Of a DNA stretch of 64,000 bases, positions 10,550 through 20,041 are shown in pieces (within the stretch, counting starts at the first letter, position 1; every line of letters begins with the position of its first letter). The notes under the pieces were generated by a model. The model made no database searches. It was not told the origin of the DNA and saw only the letters and a list, made by a program, of their open reading frames with translations. The translations under genes and the position numbers were made by a program. This DNA comes from Podospora bellae-mahoneyi (taxonomy: Eukaryota; Ascomycota; Sordariomycetes; Sordariales; Podosporaceae), in NCBI RefSeq assembly GCF_035222275.1, contig NC_085882.1:7501-71500 (forward strand), read 5' to 3'.

Positions 10550-11965
10550 ATGGCCCCGTGCAAACATGCAAACCTGTTGCTCGATGTATCGCCAAACGCC
10601 ACCCAGGCTGGATTCGCGCGCCCACCGGCCGCCAAGAGAAGAGCAGCAGCATCCCTTGCCAGCCGCATAGAACAAGACACGGCTGATGAAGAAGAAGCCC
10701 AAAATCTCGCTGGCACCTTTCCAGGTCCCTTGGTCCTCCCAGATGACCTACTGTCCGTCTACCCCAAAGATCCCGACTCTGGGCAGACAGTCAAGGTCTG
10801 GCAAAGGTCCAAACACCGCAACCGCCTCAACGCCGGCACCCCCAACACCATCCATGTTGCTGCACCACCCTCCTACTCCCCCAAGATGAAGCACATGAGG
10901 GAGTGGATCGTCCCCCTCACCGCCACCGAGGGGGAAGAAGACGTCAGCCCCCCGAAACCAAAAGACCTAATCGATTACCTCTCCGCCTACTACCACCCTC
11001 TCCCCGTGACCCGAACCCCCAATCTCACCTGGGTCCCTTGGGAAGATGACGATGGCCCACCAAACGCTACAAAGGACGAAAATAGGTACATCGGCCTCAA
11101 GCAAGGCCAGAACATCACCCGGATCCGCACCCGCCCTTGTCCCGACGGCGCCTACGAGCGGCAGCTGAACCTGGGCGACATTTTGGACGGGCTGCTGCAC
11201 ATGGTCAAGGAGATCCACCCCCGGTACGCGCTTGTGATGATGCTTCATCACGATCTGTACGAGGACGAGACGGACGATTTCTGCTGCGGGAGGGCGTACG
11301 GCGGGAGCAGGGTTTCGGTTGTGACGTCGAGTAGGTATCATCCTGGGCTGGACTGGTACCAGGAGATTGAACGGGCGCACATGTGGCCTGCGAGTCACTG
11401 TGGGAATTTTGTGAGGAGGAAGTGTGGGATACGGTCTGGAGCGGGGGTGAAGAGGAGGAAGGTGATGATGGTTGAGGGGGACGGTGTTGGGGAGGGCAAG
11501 GCGGGGGGGACGCCCATGAGGGCGGCCGTGGATGCGTATGTTGCTGCGCCGGCGCCCGAGAAGGACTTGGCGGGGTTGTGGTTTGGGAGGACGGCGCTGA
11601 CGGCTTCGCACGAGCTGGGGCATTGTTTTTGTTTGGGGCATTGCAATTATTATGCTTGCGCCATGCAGGGGACAGCGGGGATCGTGGAGGATGTGAGGCA
11701 GCCGCCGTATTTGTGTCCGGTTTGTTTGGAGAAGGTGATTTCAGGGTTCTTGGAGGTGAAGGAGTATGCAAACATTGGGAGGGAGAGGTTGATACTACAG
11801 AGGTATAAGAAGCTGCATGAGTTTTGCACCGGCAAGACAAGGGCGGGGGTCAAGATGTTTGCGGGTTATGGAGCCTGGTTGGGTAAGAGGATCGAGGCGC
11901 TCAAAGCCGAGGAGGAGGGGGGCGAGGCAGTTGTAGCCATTGATCTAACAAATGATAGCGAGTAA
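10550..11965 (+). CDS. Archaemetzincin-type zinc metalloprotease
   Basis: This single-exon gene encodes 471 aa. Residues about 352-363 read HELGHCFCLGHC, matching the HExxHxxxxxHC zinc site of the M54 archaemetzincins (AMZ family). The family's second metal site is also present: the cysteine right after the third histidine, then ACAMQGT with the conserved methionine, then YLCPVCLEK (CxxC). The preceding domain has the expected YALVMMLHHDLYEDE strand and the GRAYGGSRVSVVTSSRY block. The N-terminal 100 residues are low-complexity and the C-terminus is acidic. There is no signal peptide, so a cytosolic or nuclear location is likely. Family members are thought to be aminopeptidase-like or general proteases, and no fungal substrate is known to me. 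The gene ends 70 bp from the oppositely oriented MDR gene. Confidence 0.88.
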   Translation: MAPCKHANLLLDVSPNATQAGFARPPAAKRRAAASLASRIEQDTADEEEAQNLAGTFPGPLVLPDDLLSVYPKDPDSGQTVKVWQRSKHRNRLNAGTPNTIHVAAPPSYSPKMKHMREWIVPLTATEGEEDVSPPKPKDLIDYLSAYYHPLPVTRTPNLTWVPWEDDDGPPNATKDENRYIGLKQGQNITRIRTRPCPDGAYERQLNLGDILDGLLHMVKEIHPRYALVMMLHHDLYEDETDDFCCGRAYGGSRVSVVTSSRYHPGLDWYQEIERAHMWPASHCGNFVRRKCGIRSGAGVKRRKVMMVEGDGVGEGKAGGTPMRAAVDAYVAAPAPEKDLAGLWFGRTALTASHELGHCFCLGHCNYYACAMQGTAGIVEDVRQPPYLCPVCLEKVISGFLEVKEYANIGRERLILQRYKKLHEFCTGKTRAGVKMFAGYGAWLGKRIEALKAEEEGGEAVVAIDLTNDSE

Positions 11966-12035
11966 TAACTAGACCGAAAGCCTTCTCTGCTGGTTTATAA
12001 TGAAGGGAAACGTGGGAAGCAACATGTACCGGGCA

Positions 12036-13175
12036 TCAAGGGGTGAGGGCAATGAGCTTCCCAAACTGGGTGTTCTTCGAAGCAACCGCCCATGCCTCGT
12101 CAATCTCATCAAACTTGAACCTGCCAACAACCTCAACGCCAGTCTCCGGTCCAAGCCTCAGCACGCCAGACTCGGCCATCTTGACAATCTGTTGGGCGTC
12201 AGCCCTGTCATACATGTATTGCCCCTTGACCGTCAAGCTCTTCCATACAATCATGGCATACGTTACCGAGAGACCCTCTGGGAGCACGCCCATAAGCGAG
12301 GCCCTCCCATAGTTCCTCAAGGCCTTGAAGCAGCTGCCCACATGGGTGCTTCCTGTTGCAGCAGCCGGACTGATATCAAGGTATGCATCCACCGGCCCCC
12401 AGCTTGTCAGCTTCTGCACATCCCCGTCTTCATCCCCAGACATGGGTACAATCTGGATCTTCCCCCTGGGATACAACCCCTGAATCCGTTTCAGAATCTC
12501 CATATTTCTCCCCATGACAATGACCTGCCCGGCCCCCATCGCGACAGCAACCTCTACCGCAGCACCGCCAAACTGGCCCGTAGCCGGCGCAACAATCACC
12601 CTCTCCCCCGCCCGCAGCCCGATACCCTTCCACCCCCCCAGCACAACAAGCTGCACAGGCAGCTGCAACAGATTCTCGACACTGTAACCCAACCCACCAT
12701 CCCCCTTTGGCTTACAAAGCCTCTCCTCATCCAACGGCTCGACGTTCTCCAACGGTGCAAGGATATACTCGGCATAAGAGCCATTCTTCCAGTTCTTCTC
12801 GATCCACTCCCTGCTGGCGGGCACTCCGCCGTCAAAAGAGCCCCAAACAGCTTGGATCTCGTCCGGGTTGTCCCTCGCCCGGAGAAAGGACTGGATCATG
12901 ACGAGCTTGCCGACGGGGAGGGAGGTGGTGTCCGGGCCGGGCTGGACTACGCGGCCGATGGCGTACCCCCCGCCGAGGATCATGTCGGGGGGAAGGGTGA
13001 AACCTACTTTTCCAGAGTAGATGTCGTAGACCTTTTGGGAAACCTGGGCGGCGAGGACGCGGATTAGGACGGAGCCGGGGACCACGGTGGGGACGGGGAC
13101 GGTGCGGAGGGTGATTTGAGGATCGGGGGAGATGGTGGGGAGGTGGAGGGCGCGCATGTGGGTTGGGAGGGACAT
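12036..13175 (-). CDS. MDR-family zinc-free alcohol dehydrogenase/quinone reductase-like
   Basis: This is a single-exon gene of 379 aa. The chosen ATG at 13175 begins MSLPTHMRALHLPTI, the normal start of this family; upstream in-frame ATGs only add untypical sequence. The N-terminal GroES-like domain (about 1-150) has PGSVLIRVLAAQVSQKVYDI and lacks the zinc-binding GHE motif, so it belongs with the zinc-free medium-chain oxidoreductases. The Rossmann domain has GERVIVAPATGQFGGAAVEVA, the nucleotide-binding AxxGxxG-type turn. It should reduce or oxidise a carbonyl, alkene or alcohol with NAD(P)H; the substrate is unknown. It diverges from the Zn2Cys6 regulator 665 bp away, so a shared control region is possible. 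Confidence 0.85.
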   Translation of the reverse strand: MSLPTHMRALHLPTISPDPQITLRTVPVPTVVPGSVLIRVLAAQVSQKVYDIYSGKVGFTLPPDMILGGGYAIGRVVQPGPDTTSLPVGKLVMIQSFLRARDNPDEIQAVWGSFDGGVPASREWIEKNWKNGSYAEYILAPLENVEPLDEERLCKPKGDGGLGYSVENLLQLPVQLVVLGGWKGIGLRAGERVIVAPATGQFGGAAVEVAVAMGAGQVIVMGRNMEILKRIQGLYPRGKIQIVPMSGDEDGDVQKLTSWGPVDAYLDISPAAATGSTHVGSCFKALRNYGRASLMGVLPEGLSVTYAMIVWKSLTVKGQYMYDRADAQQIVKMAESGVLRLGPETGVEVVGRFKFDEIDEAWAVASKNTQFGKLIALTP

Positions 13176-13840
13176 TTTGGTGTTGTGGTTTTGTTTGTAC
13201 GTATGAGTGACAAAGTCTTGTCTGATGTGTTTAGACTCTTGTTTGTTGGTGAGAGATACCTGGCGTACCTTGCTCGCAACAACAGTTTCGAGGACCTTCC
13301 TTTTATACCCCATCATCCTGCCAAGGTGCTGCCATGTTGTTGTCGTTTTGCCGGCGCGATGGCTTTCCTTCTGTCGTATTGTGGTTCACCAGTCCCATCC
13401 TTCTGTCGTCCATAATCCATAACACCTTACTTTACTTCCGGTGGCTACGACCTACTTGGCTGCCAATGACATGTGGTTGGCCAAACGGGCGACCAGGCAC
13501 ATCACGGGGTTAGTGTACTTTTGGAATACGCATTGCGGTTAGCGTGGTTCTCTCCGGGCCAATGATCGTAGACCGTTGGGAATAGCGGGACTGGACCGAT
13601 TTCAAATCGGAACAGTCTGGACTTCTGACCTGAAGGCCGTCTTTAAGATTTGCTCATCTCTCAACATCAGCAAACTTGTGTTGGGGTTTGAATACGACTA
13701 GAGGATGATCCTCTTGTCTGCCGCCGAGTATTCCAAAACCTTTTGGGCCAACAACAACAAAGAACTCCCCCTCCGGCGTTACCGGCCCCACCTCTCGGGC
13801 CAAAATCCGCTAATCTCCACCTTTCGACCACCCTCCGACC
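13176..13840. promoter_or_regulatory. Divergent intergenic region (MDR / Zn2Cys6)
   Basis: This 665-bp spacer separates two genes that point away from each other, so it must hold both promoters. Around 13586-13625 it contains ACCGATTTCAAATCGGAACAG, in which CCGAT and ATCGG form an inverted pair around a six-base spacer. That is the shape of a Zn2Cys6 binding site, though the arms are CCGAT rather than CGG. A regulator acting on its own promoter is a guess. Confidence 0.4.
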
Positions 13841-15316
13841 ATGTCGAGCACCACCATGGCGTCTGTAAAGAGCAGTGGCATCGTAAAAGCAAAGTCTGGA
13901 TCGAAAGTAGACACCAGCTTCCGTAAACGTAAAAGCCATACCAAATCCCGTAGCGGGTGCGTCAACTGCAAACTCCGCCACATCAAGGTATGGTTTTCTT
14001 TGCTGTTTTCACCCCATTTTCGTTGGTCCTAACCGGAGCAGTGTGACGAATCAAAGCCGATATGCAACAACTGCACCAGCTTCCGTGTATCGTGCACATA
14101 TGACCGCACCCTCAAGTCATCCGAGGCACTCGCTCTTCAGCCATGGTCAGAGCAGGTGTTTCCGTTGCTCAACGCCAGAGAGACTCATCTAATATATGCA
14201 TCTCTCGCCAGCTTGTCGCTGAACCGTCAGGTGTTGACCATGCTCAACGACCACATTCGGGAATCCGATCCGCAGGCTGTGAAGAATGGCTTTCTGTTCA
14301 AGGATCAGCATTTGAGATATCTGAATCAGTTCCATGAGAAGACCATCTTGTCGCTCAAGATGAACCACAAACTGGATCTGTACCGCAGGGAGAGTGTCAG
14401 ATTGGCCATTCGGGTATTTTTACCCCCTTAACATGTCACAATGCCTTCAGTGCTAACCAACCAGGAACCCTTCCTCCTCCACCTCGTCCTCGCCGTAACC
14501 CTCATGCACGAACGCCTCGCCGCCTCCCCCCTCACCACCGAGCCCCCTTCCATCCAAGAGCTCTACCACCACGCCACCGGCTCCTCCCAGCTCAACCAGC
14601 TTCTATCCAGCCACCCCTCCCAACTCAGCCGCGTGCAAAAAGACGCCATGTTCATGGGCACCATCCTCCTCGCATGCACCTCCTTCGCCCAGCTCGACGC
14701 TTCCCTCCCCCTAGCCTCCCACTGGCCTTTCGTTTCCTCCCCTCACGACCTCGACTGGCTCAAGATTTGCTCGGGAAAGCGCGTCATCCAAAAGCTAGCC
14801 GATACTCACGCTGCTGATTCCGCGCTGAGGGATATCTCCTACGAGTTTGTCCTTTCCGGTCCCGCCGCGAGGGTAGAACTCCTTCCCGAGGAAGACGCGA
14901 TTGCCCGGCTCCCGGAGCCGTTGAGGAGGCTGTTGAGGTTGGATCACGCGGGTGTGTCGGCCAAGACGAACGCGTATTATGACGCTGGGGTGGTGGTGGG
15001 GAGGGTTCTGCCGTTGGAGATAAGCGAGGATAACCTGCTTGTGTCTTTGGTGCTGGTAAGTTTTCTGCCGGTCAGGTTCAGGGAGATGCTGGAGGAAAAG
15101 GACGCAAAGGCGCTGCTGTTGTTTGCGTGGTATCATGCCAAGATTGGGCAGTTTGGGAGGTGGTGGGTTTGGAGGAGGGCGGTGACTGAGGGGAGGGCTA
15201 TTTTGGCTTATTTGGAGAGGTACTATGGGGGAACGGTGGGTGGGGATGAGGAACTGTTGGGGTATCCGAAGAAGTGGTGTGGGATGGAGGTGATGGTGAA
15301 TGAGGGGATGACTTGA
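13841..15316 (+). CDS. Zn2Cys6 transcription factor
   Basis: Exons are 13841-13987, 14042-14413 and 14465-15316 (456 aa). The introns have GTATGG and GTATTT donors and CAG acceptors, and both joins keep the frame. The first join completes the DNA-binding domain: C40-x2-C43-x6-C50-x6-C57-x2-C60-x6-C67, the exact fungal binuclear cluster spacing, preceded by a basic stretch (RKRKSHTKSRSG). The middle and C-terminal parts are the helical fungal-specific regulatory domain, resembling sterol-uptake-regulator-like factors (the PFLLHLVLAVTLMHERLA block). It acts in the nucleus; targets are unknown. It is divergent from the MDR dehydrogenase and upstream of the monooxygenase and reductase, which could be targets. 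Confidence 0.9.
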
Positions 15317-16002
15317 TTGGTTGTGCAGTATTGTTGTGCTGTTGGGGAAGAAGGAGGACAGGTTCATGCTAGAGCTGTATGTAGGTATGCTTCAAGAAGC
15401 GCTCTGAAGCACTGCCTTGCCGAACCTATTATCTAGTGATAACACGATGCATAGGTACCTACCTGTCTTATCTCGGTATATGTGGTTACACTACTACTGT
15501 TGAAATATGTAGAGATGAGGCAAATTGAGAGTGGTGGATGAATAAGGTGCCTGGTAGGTAGGTAGGTAGGTACCAGGTAATCTGAAAGCCAAGAGACCAT
15601 GTCCCCCATGCAAAGCTTTGGGAGAGATTATCAACTACTTCAAACAACACCCGATTCCCTGCTGCTTCGAGCTCCCAACATGATGACAGCTTGCCTCAGG
15701 GTGAATATCCGTCATCTTCCCTGGGCGCTGGAGATGCCGACAAAGAAATCCCCCAACCCTTCAAACCGCCAAGACGGGACCAAGTGTCGCAAAGAGTTGG
15801 AAGGAGTGAGCCTGGGGGGTGTGGCAGTGCCCATCTTGGCAAAATAAGACACTGCCCTCAAGGCATCTTGGCATTCGGTCTTAAAAGTCACGACCACCCC
15901 GCAATCAGACACCTATCTGGATGTTGAGACGCAGCTACAGCATCAACAACATTGTTTGCCGCTCTGAACAGATCAAATCAACCCCGGCCCAGCTCACTCA
16001 AG
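15317..16002. other. Intergenic stretch with TAGG repeats
   Basis: No gene is seen. At 15553-15574 GTAGG units repeat (GGTAGGTAGGTAGGTACC), a motif that recurs in many spacers of this window. Short open stretches around 15600-15930 lack coding features and overlap each other on both strands. Confidence 0.4.
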
Positions 16003-17014
16003 ATGTCATTCGCACCCCCACCTTACCTCCCGCCCCCACCAAAAGACAACCCTCCCACCATCTCCCACGGTGCCCTCCCAACCGAAGAACCTCCAGCCTA
16101 CTCCCAGCTAGAATCAACAACCCTCGACCCGAACGACCCAATGCCCCCAGCCACCTTTTCCGTCCACGGCCGCTTCATCTACGCCTCCCCCTCCCCCTCC
16201 ACACCCCCGAGCTCAGACCCCTCCTACCAAACCGATTACCCCATCCTGACACCCACACATGGTTCTCGAACAGTCGACTTTCAGCGCGTGCAGTACAGGT
16301 ACCGAGCCTCCAACGCCACCGGCAGGCCCGTCATCTCCCACCGCGGCAAAGACCTCTACACCCTGTCCCACCACCTGCCCATCCTGGGGATGCCCTTCCA
16401 GGCTATGGCCGTTCCCAAGAGTCGAAAGACGCTTGGAGAGGTGCATATTGCCAAGTCGCCTGCTTTCCACACGGGGTACCGCGCGAATAGGGTATTGCCT
16501 GATCATGAGGTTGCCAGGTTGGAGAGGAAGGGGGAGAAGGTGCCGAGGGAGTATCACTTTCAGATCAAGGAGGGGGGGGCTGAGAGATGGGTGTGGAAAG
16601 ATTCGAATGGAAGGGCGGTGGCCTTTCAGTGGAGGGGGCAAAGAAGTGAGTTTGGCGGTGGTGATGGTCAGCCGGGGAGTAGTCGGGATCCGGATGGGGG
16701 GGTTGGTGATGGGGGGGGATGGGGGGTCCCCAAGCTCCAGGTTCTGGTGGAGTTAGACAGGAGGACGCTGGATAGTTTGGTGGCGGTGTGGTGTCTCTGG
16801 GCGATGCATTTGCATCATGAGGCTACGGCGCCCAAAAAGACCTGGGAAGATCGTATGTCCTCTTATAAGTCGATCACGCTGCTCGAGAGGTGGCCGAGGT
16901 GTTTATTCCACTTTTATGGCGCGTGCTAACTGTGAGATGGCAGGATTGACCTTGATGGCGAGGAAGAGACCGGAGGGTACGCCACAGGGGGGCTTTTATA
17001 CTATGAAGTTTTAA
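16003..17014 (+). CDS. Uncharacterised protein with proline-rich N-terminus
   Basis: Exons are 16003-16852 and 16944-17014 (306 aa). The intron has a GTATGT donor, a GTGCTAAC branch site and a GGCAG acceptor; splicing gives KTWEDRLTLMARKRPEG and a clean stop. The first 70 residues are rich in proline (SFAPPPYLPPPPKDNPP, EEPPAYSQ), with PPxY-like motifs of the type bound by WW domains. The rest is a compact domain (FSVHGRFIYASPSP onward, VPKLQVLVELDRRTLDSLVAVW) that I cannot assign. No signal peptide or membrane span is seen. The product is probably cytosolic and its function is unknown. A WW-domain ubiquitin ligase (Rsp5-type) partner is an idea from the PPxY motifs only. Confidence 0.8.
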
Positions 17015-17156
17015 TGGTTGGATGCATGGAAGTACAGGGGTTGCGTGGAGAAAGATGGTCGTGGTTGGAAACAAATGATACCCTGGACGATGATCAAATT
17101 GAATGAAGAACCGATGTTGTTCTCTCACATAATGATAGACTCAAGAAGCAGTGTGT

Positions 17157-18488
17157 TTAATTTGAATCTGCCCCCATGTCGCATAAAAAGCCACTGGCTG
17201 CTCTGCCGTATTCCTCGACAACATCGTAGTTCCAAATCCTCTCAAACTTGGCAGATATCTCTTCCCCAAACTTGACCTTGTCGTTGCCGACTCTTTGATC
17301 CTGCCACTGAAAAAGATCCACGGCCTCTCGAGTCGCCTGAACAACCCACTGGGTCCTGTCGAAGCGGGCATCGTTGTATCCTTTCAGTGCAGCCTCCACA
17401 GTTGCACGCTCGTCTTTGGCTGAAGTAGACCCCGTCCCCAGCTTGTCGTTGAGATGGCTCAATAATGTGGCCAAGAAGTATGCATCTTCTATCCCAAGCC
17501 CTCCCCCAGCACCAAGATGAGGGCCAGTGGCATGCGCCGCATCACCAGCAAGGCACACCCTTCCTCTGATATAAGTGGACGCTGGGTTTTCAGCCATATC
17601 GAAGATTGCCCACTTTTCCATCTCATCCGGGAAGAGCTGAGCAATGTTTCTGGCCGTCTCATTCCATCCCTGAAGTGCATCAATCACCTCCTTTTTGGAC
17701 CCCTGACAGGTATGTCTTCCTTGCGCCACCAAAGCCTCTGGCCAATCCTTGTTCTTATCCGAGATGACAACCAGTACGTTTAAAACGGAGCTGTTTCCCA
17801 CGGGATATGTGATGATGTGAGAGTCTGGCCCATTGTACATAAACCTCGTCGAGCATTTGTATTTCCCAATCGCTTGGACAGCCTGGTCCATCGGGACCAA
17901 CGACCGGTAGCAAAACCTTTGCGAGTATCCCGGGTACGCCGCCTTCACTAGATTCTTCCCCGTCGATCCCAGCACGTAGTGCCTCACTTGAGATCTGATT
18001 CCATCACAACCCACCACCACAGTGACATTAACCTTACTCCCGTCTTTAAAACTGACCAGCACCCCATCGTCCGTTTCCCGAATCCCCTCGAGCTCCTTTC
18101 CAAACTCGACCGATCCAGAAGGCAGCAGTGATGCCCACGCGCCCAAAATGTCACTCCTCTTGCACCCTTGAAACCCATCCTTGCCCACGAACTTCTTGTA
18201 CATCAACTCCCCCTCCTCAGAATACCCGTTAACCCACTGGAAGTAGTCTTCTCCGTTGGGGTTTGCCACCCTCTTGAAAGCTTTCAGAACATCTTTGGAC
18301 AGGTACCCCATCGCCTTTTCAGCATTGGGACTGAAGCCGAGGCCTGCGCCAATGTCCCGAAACCCAGGAGCGCGCTCGTAAATGGTGAAGGGGACTTTGC
18401 GTTCGCGGAGGCCGAGGCCGAGGGTGATGCCGGTTATGCCAGCCCCGATAATGGCGACGCGGACGTCCTTGGTAGTGGCGCTGGGCAT
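17157..18488 (-). CDS. FAD-dependent monooxygenase (salicylate hydroxylase-like)
   Basis: This is a single-exon gene of 443 aa, a full family length. The N-terminal ADP-binding fold is VRVAIIGAGITGITLGLGLRE (GxGxxG at about 15-20), followed by TIYERAPGFRDIGAGLGFSPNA, typical of group A aromatic hydroxylases. VVGCDGIRSQVR is the second NAD(P)H/FAD contact (DG motif). RGRVCLAGDAAHATGPHLGAGG is the conserved GD motif binding the FAD ribityl chain, near residue 315. The predicted reaction is NAD(P)H-dependent hydroxylation of a phenolic or related substrate; the substrate is unknown. It diverges from a reductase gene with 399 bp between the ATGs. It could serve in aromatic catabolism or as a tailoring enzyme. 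Confidence 0.88.
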   Translation of the reverse strand: MPSATTKDVRVAIIGAGITGITLGLGLRERKVPFTIYERAPGFRDIGAGLGFSPNAEKAMGYLSKDVLKAFKRVANPNGEDYFQWVNGYSEEGELMYKKFVGKDGFQGCKRSDILGAWASLLPSGSVEFGKELEGIRETDDGVLVSFKDGSKVNVTVVVGCDGIRSQVRHYVLGSTGKNLVKAAYPGYSQRFCYRSLVPMDQAVQAIGKYKCSTRFMYNGPDSHIITYPVGNSSVLNVLVVISDKNKDWPEALVAQGRHTCQGSKKEVIDALQGWNETARNIAQLFPDEMEKWAIFDMAENPASTYIRGRVCLAGDAAHATGPHLGAGGGLGIEDAYFLATLLSHLNDKLGTGSTSAKDERATVEAALKGYNDARFDRTQWVVQATREAVDLFQWQDQRVGNDKVKFGEEISAKFERIWNYDVVEEYGRAASGFLCDMGADSN

Positions 18489-18887
18489 GTTTGGTTGTTA
18501 CTGACGGTGTGGCAGATGATTGGGCAAATACAAAGGTTCAAGGTTGACGTCGAGACGGCTCTTCGGAACTAAAGCAGATGAGCTCAATAGCCAGATATGG
18601 GGAAGGAAGGATGACGAGGCAGGTGGGTAAAAGGTGGTTTCGGCAACGAGGTGGGGATATATGTACCGGAGTCCCGATGGAATGCACCTCAGTCAGCCAC
18701 ACAGCCCGTCGCACCGGACTTTTGGCCGGTGCCCGAGCTGTATCCCCGGCGCAGTAGGTAGATGGCGTCTTGCGAGTCGTGGACGCTGGAAAGCTCTGAA
18801 CTTCAAGCAGAAATACACCCCGGTTGTTTGTTGTCTTCCATTCCTTTCCAGGACGAAGACATTGTCAAGGGTGAAAAAGGTAGCAAG
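18489..18887. promoter_or_regulatory. Divergent promoter region (monooxygenase / reductase)
   Basis: A 399-bp spacer lies between head-to-head oxidoreductase genes, so a shared promoter is plausible. GCACCGGACTTTTGGCCGGTGC at 18712-18733 is a near-perfect inverted repeat (GCACCGG / CCGGTGC around an eight-base centre). It resembles a palindromic regulator site containing CGG half-sites. Confidence 0.45.
18712..18733. promoter_or_regulatory. Inverted repeat, candidate regulator site
   Basis: GCACCGG, eight bases, then CCGGTGC. It is centred in the divergent spacer, about 150 bp before the reductase ATG. Zn2Cys6 factors often bind inverted CGG/CCG triplets, and a regulator of this class lies 3.4 kb away. 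The link is inference. Confidence 0.4.
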
Positions 18888-20041
18888 ATGACACTGATCA
18901 AAGCCTCGCAACAGCCTCAGACGCCGAAAAAGGAAAAGGTTCTCCTTACCGGTAAGCATGCTCACGTCTCTTGTTAAGTTTCATGTGAGAGTTGACCATC
19001 CAACCAGGCGGCACTGGCTTCGTGGCCTCCCACGTCCTCGACTCCCTGACAACCAACGGCCACCCTGTTGTTGTCACCGTCCGCTCAGAAGAAAAAGGCA
19101 ATCGCCTCCTCCAATCCCTCTCTCACTTCAGCGCCTCCAACCAAGTCCAATACGCCATCGTCCCCGACATCTCCACCAAAAACGCCTTCGATCCCATCCT
19201 CCACGACCACTGCTTCACCTACGTAATCCACACCGCATCCCCCTATCAACTCTCCTTCGCCGACCCCGTCAACGACTGCCTCAACCCCGCCATCAAGGGC
19301 ACCACCTACCTCCTCGACTCCATCCACCGCCTCTGCCCCTCGGTCACCCGCGTGGTCATCACCTCCTCCAGCGCCGCTATCCTCAACCCGCCCAACCACC
19401 GCGATGTCTACGATGAGTCCTCCTGGTCAGATGTGAGCTGGGAGCAGGCCATGCAGCCAGAGCACACCTACCGTGCCAGCAAGAAATTCGCCGAGCAGGC
19501 TGCCTGGTCTTTTCTCGAGGAGCACAACCCGCGGTTCACCATCGCGACGATCAACAACACCTATACTTTTGGTCCGCTCTCGCGATCGCTGGCGAATTCG
19601 GCAAAGTTTAGCTCGGCAGAGGTGAACACCTCCAACCGCCGGATTTGGGATCTGATTCATGGCAAGTGGCGAAACCCAGATGGATCGGCGTGCATCCCGT
19701 CCACGGCGCCAGTGTTCACATTTGTGGACGTGAGGGACGTGGCGGATGCGCACCTGGCGGCTTTGACGGCGCCGGGACAGAGATATTACATTGTAGGAGG
19801 GTTCTTTTCCAACTATCAGATTGCAAGGATCGTGGACGAAGAGTTCAAGGGAGTGCTGGGGGATGATGTGCTCCCGGATCTGAAAGGGCAAGAGGATGAT
19901 TTTGAGGAAGAAAAGCACTGGAAATTTGATGTGAGTAGGAGTGAGAAGGAGTTGGGGATACGGTATAGGGGGTTGAGGGAGAGTGTGAGGGATGCCGTGG
20001 TGAGTATGCTGGAGTTTGAAAAGGGGACGACTTTCAACTAG
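18888..20041 (+). CDS. NAD(P)-dependent reductase, dihydroflavonol-reductase-like SDR
   Basis: Exons are 18888-18951 and 19008-20041 (365 aa). The 56-bp intron (GTAAGC donor, CCAG acceptor) splits the glycine motif; splicing restores KVLLTGGTGFVASHVLDSL, the TGxxGxxA nucleotide-binding site of extended short-chain dehydrogenases. Downstream are VIHTASPYQLSFADPVND, VITSSSAAIL and the catalytic YRASKKFAEQ (YxxxK near residues 176-180). FTFVDVRDVADAHLAAL is the usual substrate-domain motif. Such enzymes reduce ketones or aldehydes with NADPH (methylglyoxal/ketoreductase type); the exact substrate is not predictable. It is head-to-head with the FAD monooxygenase and may be co-regulated with it. 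Confidence 0.9.

Noticed and set aside
10967-11840. Two long minus-strand open stretches (224 and 211 codons)
   Set aside because: They lie fully antisense to the archaemetzincin gene, are Pro/Arg/Ser-rich from GC-rich codons, and have no domain.
12000-13067. 355-codon plus-strand stretch
   Set aside because: Antisense to the MDR gene; composition dominated by His/Pro/Leu and without motifs.
12036-20041. Complete secondary-metabolite cluster
   Set aside because: No polyketide, peptide, terpene or other backbone enzyme in or near the group.
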